Positions 1 through 5,742 of a stretch of 30,197 bases of DNA are shown here, piece after piece. Numbering within the stretch: position 1 is the stretch's first letter; the number at the start of each line of letters is the position of its first letter. The position numbers and the translations under genes are program-made. Origin of the DNA: CAVDHB01 sp963608705. Its GTDB lineage: Bacteria > Bacteroidota > Bacteroidia > Bacteroidales > Bacteroidaceae. The stretch spans positions 1-30,197 of the forward strand of contig CAVDHB010000047.1 of assembly GCA_963608705.1 (NCBI GenBank), written 5' to 3'. The notes below the pieces were generated by a model that saw only the letters and a list, made by a program, of their open reading frames with translations, made no database searches and had not been told where the DNA came from.

Positions 1-49
1 GCGCGTGAGAGGTTGAAATCCACTTACGTTACTTACGCACTTACGCGGA
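1..49 (+). repeat. Variable-arm repeat module A (left part outside window)
   Basis: This begins inside a GC-rich box (GCGCGTGAG) followed by the core GGTTGAAATCCACTTA, which recurs at about 295-312 (plus) and 514-530 (minus). After the core the sequence is three rough iterations of an 8-9-base word of the type ACTTACGYN, ending in GCGGAATT. The same order (GC box, core, three short words, GCGGAATT) is seen in module B at 279-338. The inverted partner arm expected upstream would lie before base 1, so the module looks truncated by the window edge. No coding potential is evident. Confidence 0.6.
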
Positions 50-56
50 ATTCATG

Positions 57-183
57 CGGTGAACAGGGGAAATTATACGGTGAGTTACGAAAATTGCACG
101 GTGAACTGGAAAAATTGCACGGTGAGTAATTTTTTTTCTGCGGTGAGTTATGAAGACTTTTGCGGTGAGTAACGACTCTCCAT
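57..183. repeat. 21-bp tandem repeat array, six units
   Basis: CGGTGA recurs at 57, 78, 99, 120, 141 and 163, so the period is exactly 21 bp for five units and 22 for the last. Units resemble CGGTGAGTTACGAAAATTGCA, with the first 8-10 bases best conserved and the rest drifting. The array starts just after the right arm of module A and ends just before the left arm of module B. Because 21 is a multiple of three, the minus-strand translation shows a false heptapeptide repeat (SPCNF-like); I do not regard it as a gene. Function unknown. Confidence 0.8.
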
Positions 184-193
184 ACACTGAACT

Positions 194-332
194 GCATAAG
201 ATGCAAAGGATGCATAAGTGGATTCCTTAACTTTACAGGAATACGTTTCTATAAAAACAAGGGTGTTTTTCTTTTTCACGCGCCCGCGCGTAAGAGGTTG
301 AAATCCACTTATGCATCCTTTGCATCTTATGC
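194..332 (+). repeat. Variable-arm repeat module B with 31-bp perfect inverted repeat
   Basis: Bases 194-224 are the exact reverse complement of 302-332 (31 of 31), separated by 77 bp. The spacer is AT-rich first, then carries a palindromic GC box at 278-291 (ACGCGC-CC-GCGCGT) and the core GGTTGAAATCCACTTA leading into the right arm. The arm is built of three related words (CTTATGCAT, CCTTTGCAT, CTTATGC). The same layout with different arm sequence is found in module C, so pairing of the arms appears conserved while their sequence is not. Could fold as a long stem-loop in RNA or extruded DNA. No ORF of note. Confidence 0.8.
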
Positions 333-435
333 GGAATTTAACGCCCCGTCATCTAAAAAGCGCAACCCCGAGTAAGAGCCTTGGCTTTTATCTTGTTGTT
401 TATTAGCCCATTAGGATGAGTACAAGCAGGAAGAG

Positions 436-485
436 CCACATAGGGTGTGGTGATTGCTGATTCTGTGAGACACGTAAACTACGTG
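436..485. other. Two small perfect hairpins between modules B and C
   Basis: CCACA-TAGGG-TGTGG lies at 436-450 and CACGTA-AAC-TACGTG at 471-485. Both are short stems with 5- and 3-base loops, with no T-tract after either on either strand, so they are not convincing terminators. The rest of 340-490 shows nothing I can assign. Confidence 0.4.
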
Positions 486-490
486 GAATG

Positions 491-631
491 CCATGTAAGA
501 CATGTAAGATATGTAAGTGGATTTCAACCACTCACGCGCGGGCGCGGGAGAAACAATACTACTCTAACTTTCACACTTACACTCCTACAATGTTATAAAA
601 CCTACTTACATATCTTACATGTCTTACATGG
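491..631 (-). repeat. Variable-arm repeat module C with 28-bp perfect inverted repeat
   Basis: Bases 491-518 are the exact reverse complement of 604-631 (28 of 28), separated by 85 bp. Read on the minus strand the order matches module B: left arm, AT-rich spacer, GC box (CGCGC-CC-GCGCG at 535-546), core TGGTTGAAATCCACTTA, then an arm of three words (CTTACATAT, CTTACATGT, CTTACATGG). Core and GC box are nearly identical to module B while the arm differs, yet it is still perfectly self-complementary. The orientation is opposite to modules A and B. Confidence 0.8.
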
Positions 632-643
632 AGGCCGTTGAAC

Positions 644-676
644 AAAAAAAAGCACTGGCATTACTACCAGTGCTTT
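644..676 (-). terminator. Intrinsic terminator after tRNA-Arg
   Basis: A 10-bp perfect stem (649-658 with 667-676, AAAGCACTGG/CCAGTGCTTT) with an 8-base loop is followed on the minus strand by a run of T (A-run at 644-651 on the plus strand). It sits 3 bases past the 3' end of tRNA-Arg. Confidence 0.85.
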
Positions 677-679
677 GTG

Positions 680-753
680 TGATCCCGGTGGGATTCAAAC
701 CCACGACCTTCAGAACCGGAATCTGACGCTCTATTCAGCTAAGCTACGGAACC
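680..753 (-). tRNA. tRNA-Arg(CCG)
   Basis: The minus strand folds as a standard cloverleaf: acceptor stem GGTTCCG paired with CGGGATC (two G-U type pairs), discriminator A at 680, D-arm GCTTAGCTGAATAGAGC, anticodon stem TCAGA/TCTGA with loop TTCCGGT giving anticodon CCG (codon CGG, Arg), and T-arm GTGGG-TTTGAAT-CCCAC. CCA is not encoded. It lies only about 11 bases past the T-run that follows tRNA-Cys, leaving no visible room for its own promoter. Confidence 0.93.
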
Positions 754-764
754 GTTTCCTGAAT

Positions 765-802
765 AAAAAAGGCCACATTCCTCACGGAACGACGGCCTTT
801 TT
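765..802 (-). terminator. Hairpin with T-run between tRNA-Cys and tRNA-Arg
   Basis: The stem AAAAAGGCC/GGCCTTTTT (766-774 with 794-802) has an inner TTCC/GGAA stem (778-781 with 786-789). On the minus strand GGCC is followed by a run of T, so it looks like an intrinsic terminator for tRNA-Cys transcripts. Because tRNA-Arg starts 11 bases later without a visible promoter, it may be a leaky terminator or an RNA processing hairpin instead. Confidence 0.65.
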
Positions 803-814
803 AGAAAGGAGGTG

Positions 815-885
815 AGGTACCTGGCAGATTCGAACTGCCGTACGCGGTTTTGCAGACCGCTACCTAGCCACTCGGTCAAGGTACC
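815..885 (-). tRNA. tRNA-Cys(GCA)
   Basis: Minus-strand cloverleaf of 71 nt: acceptor stem GGTACCT/AGGTACC with discriminator T (U73, the usual cysteine identity base), anticodon stem GCGGT/ACCGC with loop CTGCAAA giving anticodon GCA, and T-arm GGCAG-TTCGAAT-CTGCC. CCA is not encoded. The 3' trailer (803-814) reads CACCTCCTTTCT on the minus strand, a resemblance to the 16S rRNA 3' end described under findings. Confidence 0.94.
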
Positions 886-912
886 GTACTTCGCATTTCC
901 TGAATGCGGATG

Positions 913-943
913 CAAAGGTACGACAATTTTTTTAATATGCAAC
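913..943 (-). promoter_or_regulatory. Bacteroidota-type promoter for the tRNA-Cys/tRNA-Arg unit
   Basis: On the minus strand GTTG (940-943) is followed after exactly 19 bases by TACCTTTG (913-920), a full match to TAnnTTTG with a -33 TTG element at the expected spacing. Transcription would begin about 20 bases before tRNA-Cys. The -33 element touches the stop codon of the small gene ending at 943. Confidence 0.8.
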
Positions 944-1149
944 TAATGGCAGCAACTTTTTTTCTTGCATCCTCCATTTTTTGCGCATTCACGCTGTTTT
1001 TTCTCCATCAACAGCCTTAATTCGCACTTTGCGGTACAATGCTCGCACATCGTGTCCCCCTTTTTCAGAAGCACCAGATTACGATAGACTTTATACATAA
1101 GGGTGATAATAATCACCCCTACGATAATGTACACTATAATGTCTTGCAT
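943..1149 (-). CDS. Small Cys-rich single-pass membrane protein
   Basis: Predicted 68-residue protein starting MQDIIVY. Residues 3-20 form one hydrophobic segment (IIVYIIVGVIIITLMYKV), followed by a basic stretch and a cysteine-rich tail with seven Cys, including CEHCTAKC and a final SCC. This layout resembles the short FeoB-associated Cys-rich membrane proteins, but no feoB lies nearby, so the name is only an analogy. I chose the ATG at 1149 because it lies 4 bases after the mrp stop; an upstream in-frame start at 1197 would overlap mrp and add 16 residues of unlikely sequence. It is probably co-transcribed with mrp. The Cys cluster suggests metal or thiol chemistry at the membrane, which is inference. 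Confidence 0.7.
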   Translation of the reverse strand: MQDIIVYIIVGVIIITLMYKVYRNLVLLKKGDTMCEHCTAKCELRLLMEKKQRECAKNGGCKKKSCCH

Positions 1150-1153
1150 TTCT

Positions 1154-2263
1154 TTATTTATTATGCACTCCCAAAACTTGCGTGGGAGGAAGCTCACGGT
1201 TGCGCTTGTTCACCAAAGTCACCACGCTCTGTCCTAAGTTCAGGAAAACTTGTCCCACTGGACTTTCGGGATGCAAAGCCGCCGGCTCACCCTCATCTCC
1301 AGACTCACAAATGCCCTGCACTAACGGAATCTGTCCAATCAAAGGTATGTGCATATCCTTGGCAAGCTGCTTGCAACCTTCCTTACCGAAGATGTAATAC
1401 TTGTGGTCGGGCAATTCCTTGGGCGTGAACCATGCCATATTCTCCACTAAGCCCAGAATAGGGATGTTCACTTTTTCGTTGCGATACATATCAATGCCCT
1501 TGATAGCGTCCGCCAACGCCACCTTCTGCGGTGTGCTGACGATAACAGCACCCGTGATGGGAATGGACTGAATCAGAGACAGGTGGATATCACTGGTGCC
1601 AGGAGGCGTGTCAAGGATGAAATAGTCCAACTCTCCCCAGTCGGTATCCCGTATAAGCTGCAACAAAGCGTTGCACGCCATTCCCCCACGCCATAACGTA
1701 GCTTGTTCGGGATTGACGAAGAAGCCGATGGAAAGGATTTTCACCCCATATTTCACTTCAGGCACAATCAACTGCCGCCCGTCTTTCTTCACGGCATAGG
1801 GACGTACATCCTCCACATGGAACATCTTCGGAATACTTGGGCCGAAAATATCCGCATCCAGCAGTCCGACTTTATAGCCAAGCGCAGCCAGGGATATAGC
1901 CAGATTCACAGCCACTGTAGACTTGCCCACACCACCTTTTCCACTGCTCACGGCCACAATGTTCTTCACACCGGGCAGCAAAGGGATTTCCTCTTTCTTC
2001 GGCGGCAACTCGGGGGTCTTAATCTCCACAGTCACCTCCACCTCTGGGTCTACCAGCGTTTTAATAGCGGCAATACACGCTTTCCTCACTGATTCTTTGA
2101 AAGGATCCGTAGGCCGTTCAAAGAGAAGAGAGAAAGCCACCTTGTTTCCGTCTATGTGCAAATCGTCCTCCACCATGCCGTTCTCTATCACATTCTTTCC
2201 ATTTCCGGGATAGCGTACGGTTTTCAGTGCGTCTTGTATCAATTTGGGATATAACGTAATCAT
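1154..2263 (-). CDS. apbC: Mrp/ApbC-family iron-sulfur cluster carrier ATPase
   Basis: 369 residues. An N-terminal MIP18/DUF59-type domain (about 1-85) is joined to a deviant-Walker P-loop ATPase (about 98-345) with SSGKGGVGKST at 106-116 and a later DTPPGTSD switch-type motif. The family carries and transfers [4Fe-4S] clusters in the cytoplasm and acts as a dimer. One feature is unusual against the E. coli type: where that protein has a CxxC after ENM (the cluster-bridging pair), this one reads ENMAWFTPKELPDHK and no CxxC occurs anywhere in the protein. I believe this form is common in Bacteroidetes, so function may be altered or other cysteines used. Third gene of the ilvE-trmB-mrp operon, 23 bases after trmB. 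Confidence 0.92.
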   Translation of the reverse strand: MITLYPKLIQDALKTVRYPGNGKNVIENGMVEDDLHIDGNKVAFSLLFERPTDPFKESVRKACIAAIKTLVDPEVEVTVEIKTPELPPKKEEIPLLPGVKNIVAVSSGKGGVGKSTVAVNLAISLAALGYKVGLLDADIFGPSIPKMFHVEDVRPYAVKKDGRQLIVPEVKYGVKILSIGFFVNPEQATLWRGGMACNALLQLIRDTDWGELDYFILDTPPGTSDIHLSLIQSIPITGAVIVSTPQKVALADAIKGIDMYRNEKVNIPILGLVENMAWFTPKELPDHKYYIFGKEGCKQLAKDMHIPLIGQIPLVQGICESGDEGEPAALHPESPVGQVFLNLGQSVVTLVNKRNRELPPTQVLGVHNK

Positions 2264-2286
2264 TCTTCTTTCTATAATAATGTCTT

Positions 2287-3066
2287 TTATTTCGCCGTCT
2301 CCAACCCGCTCCGCTTGCTACGGTTGTAGCTTCGGTAGTCGTCCAACTCTATCTCCACCTCTGGTTCTTCCAATGTTCCAGTCTTTGGAAGTCTAAACTT
2401 CAAGTACTTGATATTCAATCCTCTGTCCAGCCACTGCTGCTCATAGTAGGTGCGAATGCCCAATATGCGAGCCGCCTCACTCTCCGGATTTGCAGCCAAT
2501 TCGGAATGATACAAGTCTTCCGTGTCCAGCAGTACTTCCAACTGATTTTTCTTTACCAGCTCACGGGTATAGGTGTAGAGGAAATGACTGTCCGTTTTCA
2601 GATGCACAATTCCTCCGTCTTTCAAGAAGCGACGATACCGTTCCAGGAACCACGTGGAAGTCAGTCTTTTCCGCACATGCTTCATCTGCGGGTCACTGAA
2701 CGTAAGCCAGATTTCCTCCACCTCGTCAGGAGCAAAGAAGCGGTCTATGTACTCAATCTGTGTACGCAGGAACGCCACGTTCTCCATTTTGTCCTTCAGA
2801 GACTGGGTGGCACCTGTCCACATCCTCGCCCCCTTGATGTCCACTCCGATGAAATTCTGGTCAGGATAGAGCTTTCCCAGTCCTACAGTGTACTCACCTC
2901 TTCCGCATCCCAGCTCCAATATGAGCGGATGGTCATTATGGAAAAATTCCTTGTTCCACTTCCCTTTCATGGGGAAAGAGGAAGCGGAAATCAAGGAAAA
3001 GGGCCATTCAAATACATGCGGATAGGTTTTCATATCCGCAAACTTGGATAGTTTGTTCTTACCCAC
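2287..3066 (-). CDS. trmB: tRNA (guanine-N7-)-methyltransferase
   Basis: 259 residues. TrmB methylates N7 of G46 in the variable loop of several tRNAs using S-adenosylmethionine. The SAM-binding motif LELGCGRGEYTVGLG is near residues 50-64, followed by FIGVDIKGAR (acidic motif II) and the substrate-side block EIWLTFSDPQMKHVRKRL, typical of the family. The start is GTG at 3066, giving MGKNKLSKFADM, which matches the usual N-terminus of Bacteroides TrmB as I recall it; the next ATG at residue 12 would lose that block. The gene is 11 bases downstream of ilvE and upstream of mrp in one minus-strand operon. Confidence 0.93.
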   Translation of the reverse strand: MGKNKLSKFADMKTYPHVFEWPFSLISASSFPMKGKWNKEFFHNDHPLILELGCGRGEYTVGLGKLYPDQNFIGVDIKGARMWTGATQSLKDKMENVAFLRTQIEYIDRFFAPDEVEEIWLTFSDPQMKHVRKRLTSTWFLERYRRFLKDGGIVHLKTDSHFLYTYTRELVKKNQLEVLLDTEDLYHSELAANPESEAARILGIRTYYEQQWLDRGLNIKYLKFRLPKTGTLEEPEVEIELDDYRSYNRSKRSGLETAK

Positions 3067-3077
3067 GGGCAGGAATA

Positions 3078-4100
3078 TTATTCAATCACCACCGTTGTCC
3101 AGTGATGGGTGTCAGGTTCTTCCCCGTACTGGATAGCGCGCAGTTTGTTATACAGTTTAGTACAAACAGGTCCTGGTTTGCCGTCTTTGGCAATCTTGTA
3201 CTGCTTACCGTTCTCAAGGTCATCAATCTCATTGATAGGGCTGATGACAGCTGCGGTTCCACACGCTCCGGCTTCCTCGAAGGTCTCCAATTCCTCTTCC
3301 GGAATCTGACGGCACTCCACTTTCAAGCCCAAGTCTTTCGCTAACTGCTGAAGACTCTTGTTCGTGATGGAAGGAAGGATGGAAGTAGACTTGGGAGTAA
3401 TGTACGTATTGTTCTTGATACCGAAGAAATTAGCGGCACCACACTCGTCGATGTACTTTTTCTCTTTCGCATCCAAGTAGAACTCGCAGGAATAGCCACG
3501 GTCATGCGCCATCTTATTCGCACGCAGGCTGGCCGCATAGTTACCGCCCACCTTGTATATACCCGTACCAAGCGGCGCCGCACGGTCGAACTCACGGATA
3601 ATCACGTAGTTCTGTGCCTGGAATCCGCCTTTGAAGTACGGTCCTACGGGAGTAACCATAATCATGAAGAGGTATTCGGTGGAAGGATGCACGCCAATTT
3701 GCGGGCTGATACCCAGCATCAAAGGACGCACATACAGCGTGGCACCGCTTTCGAACGGCGGGATATACGCCTCGTTCAGACGCACCACCTTCTTCACCAT
3801 CTCCTCGAACAACTCGGTCGGCACCTCCGGCATCACAATACCACGGCAGGTGCTTTGCAGACGAGCGGCATTCTCATCCATACGGAACACACGCACTTTC
3901 CCGTCCTTGCAACGGTATGCCTTCAATCCCTCAAACGCCTCCTGTCCGTAGTGCAGACAGGTGGAAGCCATGGAGATGTGGATGTTCTGGTCGGAAGAGA
4001 CCTCGATCTCTCCCCATTTTCCGTCGCGGTAATAACAACGGACATTGTAATCGGTGGGAATGAACCCGAATCCTAAATTAGCCCAATCAATATTCTTCAT
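3078..4100 (-). CDS. ilvE: Branched-chain amino acid aminotransferase
   Basis: 340 residues, a class IV (fold type IV) PLP aminotransferase that makes or degrades Leu, Ile and Val by exchange with glutamate/2-oxoglutarate. The PLP lysine is K183 in GTGIYKVGGNYAAS. Other family blocks visible are HYGQEAFEGLKAY (residues 50-62), LYVRPLMLG (122-130) and the C-terminal EEAGACGTAAVISPI phosphate-binding segment. Length matches the long bacterial BCAT type. It is first in the operon and has a good promoter 80 bases upstream. No leader peptide or T-box is visible, and none is expected in this phylum. Confidence 0.95.
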   Translation of the reverse strand: MKNIDWANLGFGFIPTDYNVRCYYRDGKWGEIEVSSDQNIHISMASTCLHYGQEAFEGLKAYRCKDGKVRVFRMDENAARLQSTCRGIVMPEVPTELFEEMVKKVVRLNEAYIPPFESGATLYVRPLMLGISPQIGVHPSTEYLFMIMVTPVGPYFKGGFQAQNYVIIREFDRAAPLGTGIYKVGGNYAASLRANKMAHDRGYSCEFYLDAKEKKYIDECGAANFFGIKNNTYITPKSTSILPSITNKSLQQLAKDLGLKVECRQIPEEELETFEEAGACGTAAVISPINEIDDLENGKQYKIAKDGKPGPVCTKLYNKLRAIQYGEEPDTHHWTTVVIE

Positions 4101-4178
4101 TATGATATTATTGTTTATATTGTCGCTGTTTTATGAGTGAAAACGCACGTTGCGCACGCCCTTACTTTTTGTTTCGGA

Positions 4179-4209
4179 CAAAAGTACGAAAAAAAATGAT
4201 TATCCGCAA
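4179..4209 (-). promoter_or_regulatory. Promoter of the ilvE-trmB-mrp operon
   Basis: On the minus strand TACTTTTG (4179-4186) matches TAnnTTTG exactly, with TTG (4207-4209) 20 bases upstream. The transcript would have a leader of about 70 bases before ilvE. The -33 element lies 10 bases past the end of xseB. Confidence 0.75.
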
Positions 4210-4218
4210 TCCTGCCGC

Positions 4219-4434
4219 TTATTTGTTTTCCACAGTCGCACTTTCCTCCCCCATTACCTCGTTGACGGCCTTCTCTGTGGCATAGAGTTTATCCTTGCAA
4301 AAAGCGATTAAATCACGGGCTTCTTTTATCTGGGCGCACAAAGCGTCCATGTCCACCCGCTCATTCTCTATATCGGACACAATGCCTTCCAAGCGTTGCA
4401 TCGCCTCACTGTATGTCAGCTTTTTCTTTTCCAT
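4219..4434 (-). CDS. xseB: Exodeoxyribonuclease VII small subunit
   Basis: 71 residues, the usual size of XseB. The sequence LTYSEAMQRLEGIVSDIE followed by an amphipathic helix (DMDALCAQIKEARDLIAFCKDKL) is the hallmark two-helix hairpin that several copies use to bind each XseA large subunit. The complex degrades single-stranded DNA from both ends in the cytoplasm. It starts 3 bases after the xseA stop, so translation is probably coupled, consistent with the multi-copy stoichiometry of the complex. Last gene of the subtilase-xseA-xseB unit. Confidence 0.92.
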   Translation of the reverse strand: MEKKKLTYSEAMQRLEGIVSDIENERVDMDALCAQIKEARDLIAFCKDKLYATEKAVNEVMGEESATVENK

Positions 4435-4437
4435 ATT

Positions 4438-5742
4438 TCAATTTATAGTTGATTCCACCGTACCTTCCGACAAACGTGTCAGAATACGGTCGCCTTGTTT
4501 TACCTCTTTGGCATTCATCACTACCTTGCCATTCAGCGTAGTCAATGAATAGCCACGCCGCAGTATGCGCTGTGGGTCTGCTTGCGAAACGGCACTTTCC
4601 ACACGTTCCAATGCCGTTTTCTCCTTCATGAAACGCTGTTTCAACGCATACGCCATTCGCTGGTCAAGCATCTCGAACCCATGCTTCTTACGAGTGAGAC
4701 TCATCCTTGCCCCCATGTCCATCCGTCTTTCGAAAGAAGAGAATCTATTCTCCTCCCGATGTCTCACTTCTGAGAACAGCAGGGGAATCTTTCCCGCATA
4801 AAAGACCACCTTGTTTCGCTCTGTCTCCATTCGTCCATGTACCGCAGAAGCCAGACGAACCACCGCATCGGTCAAACGGTCCGCCGCTTTTTCCATCTGG
4901 TGAATCAAGAGTTCAGCTGCCGCCGTGGGTGTCTTCACCCTTGTGTGTGCCACATAGTCAAGCACACAAGTGTCCCGCTCATGGCCTATGCCCGTGATGA
5001 CAGGCAAAGGAAACTGGGCGCAAATCTCCGCCAACGGCAGCGAGTCGAAGCAAGCCAAGTCTGCCGTAGCACCTCCTCCACGAATAATCACCACCACATC
5101 AAAATCCTCTACCTTATTATATATGTGGTCAAGTGCCTGACTCATGCTTTTCTCCACCCTTTCCCCTTGCATCACCGCCGGGAAAAGCGTGGTCTGGAAA
5201 GAGAATCCCCGCTCATTATGCGCCAATTGGTTTCGGAAATCGCCATATCCTGCCGCTGTGGCAGACGAGATGACCGCCACTCTGCGGGGAATGTCGGGCA
5301 AGGGTATCTCCTTGTTCATGTCAAGAATCCCTTCTTTTTTCAGCTGTTCCAGTATCTTCCTTCTGCGCAACGCCATGTCCCCCATCGTGAAAGACGGGTC
5401 TATGCCGGAGATAACCAACGCAAAGCCATACACCTCGTGAAAAGTCACCTTCACTTTCACCAGTATTTTGAGTCCGCTGGTGAAAGCCTGTCCGGTCGTT
5501 TCCTCAAAGTAGGACTTGATGAACGGGAAATTCGAGTTCCAAATCATAGCCCTGGTTTTGGCGGACACATTGTCTGAACCCGAGCGCTTGTCCACTAACT
5601 CCAAGTAACAGTGTCCCGAAGCGTTCACCCTCAGTTCGGTAATTTCCGCCGACACCCAGTAAGCATCCTCAAAAGTTCCCTCCACCGTCATTCTTACGGC
5701 AGAAGTGAGCTGGTATAGCGTGTAGATGTTTCGTTCTGTCAT
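4438..5742 (-). CDS. xseA: Exodeoxyribonuclease VII large subunit
   Basis: 434 residues. An N-terminal OB-fold domain (about 1-105, with GHCYLELVDK) precedes the catalytic core, where RVAVISSATAAGYGDF and VVVIIRGGGATADLACFD lead to ITGIGHERDTCVLDYVAHTRVKTPTAAAELL, the family signature. A helical arm region follows and then the short C-terminal beta segment RILRRGYSLTTLNGKV. It forms exonuclease VII with XseB. The ATG overlaps the stop of the upstream subtilase gene by 4 bases (ATGA), indicating translational coupling. Confidence 0.95.
   Translation of the reverse strand: MTERNIYTLYQLTSAVRMTVEGTFEDAYWVSAEITELRVNASGHCYLELVDKRSGSDNVSAKTRAMIWNSNFPFIKSYFEETTGQAFTSGLKILVKVKVTFHEVYGFALVISGIDPSFTMGDMALRRRKILEQLKKEGILDMNKEIPLPDIPRRVAVISSATAAGYGDFRNQLAHNERGFSFQTTLFPAVMQGERVEKSMSQALDHIYNKVEDFDVVVIIRGGGATADLACFDSLPLAEICAQFPLPVITGIGHERDTCVLDYVAHTRVKTPTAAAELLIHQMEKAADRLTDAVVRLASAVHGRMETERNKVVFYAGKIPLLFSEVRHREENRFSSFERRMDMGARMSLTRKKHGFEMLDQRMAYALKQRFMKEKTALERVESAVSQADPQRILRRGYSLTTLNGKVVMNAKEVKQGDRILTRLSEGTVESTIN

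Noticed and set aside
33..215. 60-residue minus-strand ORF with a heptapeptide repeat
   Set aside because: The repeat is only the translation of the 21-bp tandem array, and the ORF has no ribosome-binding context or promoter.
279..332. CRISPR-like or attachment-site reading of the modules
   Set aside because: Spacer-like lengths are irregular, there are only three copies in mixed orientation, and no cas or integrase gene is nearby.
447..641. 64-residue plus-strand ORF
   Set aside because: It runs through both arms of inverted-repeat module C and shows His/Tyr/Val-rich low-complexity sequence from the repeated words; not a gene.
739..942. 67-residue minus-strand ORF over the tRNA genes
   Set aside because: It covers tRNA-Cys and part of tRNA-Arg; the tRNA folds explain the sequence.
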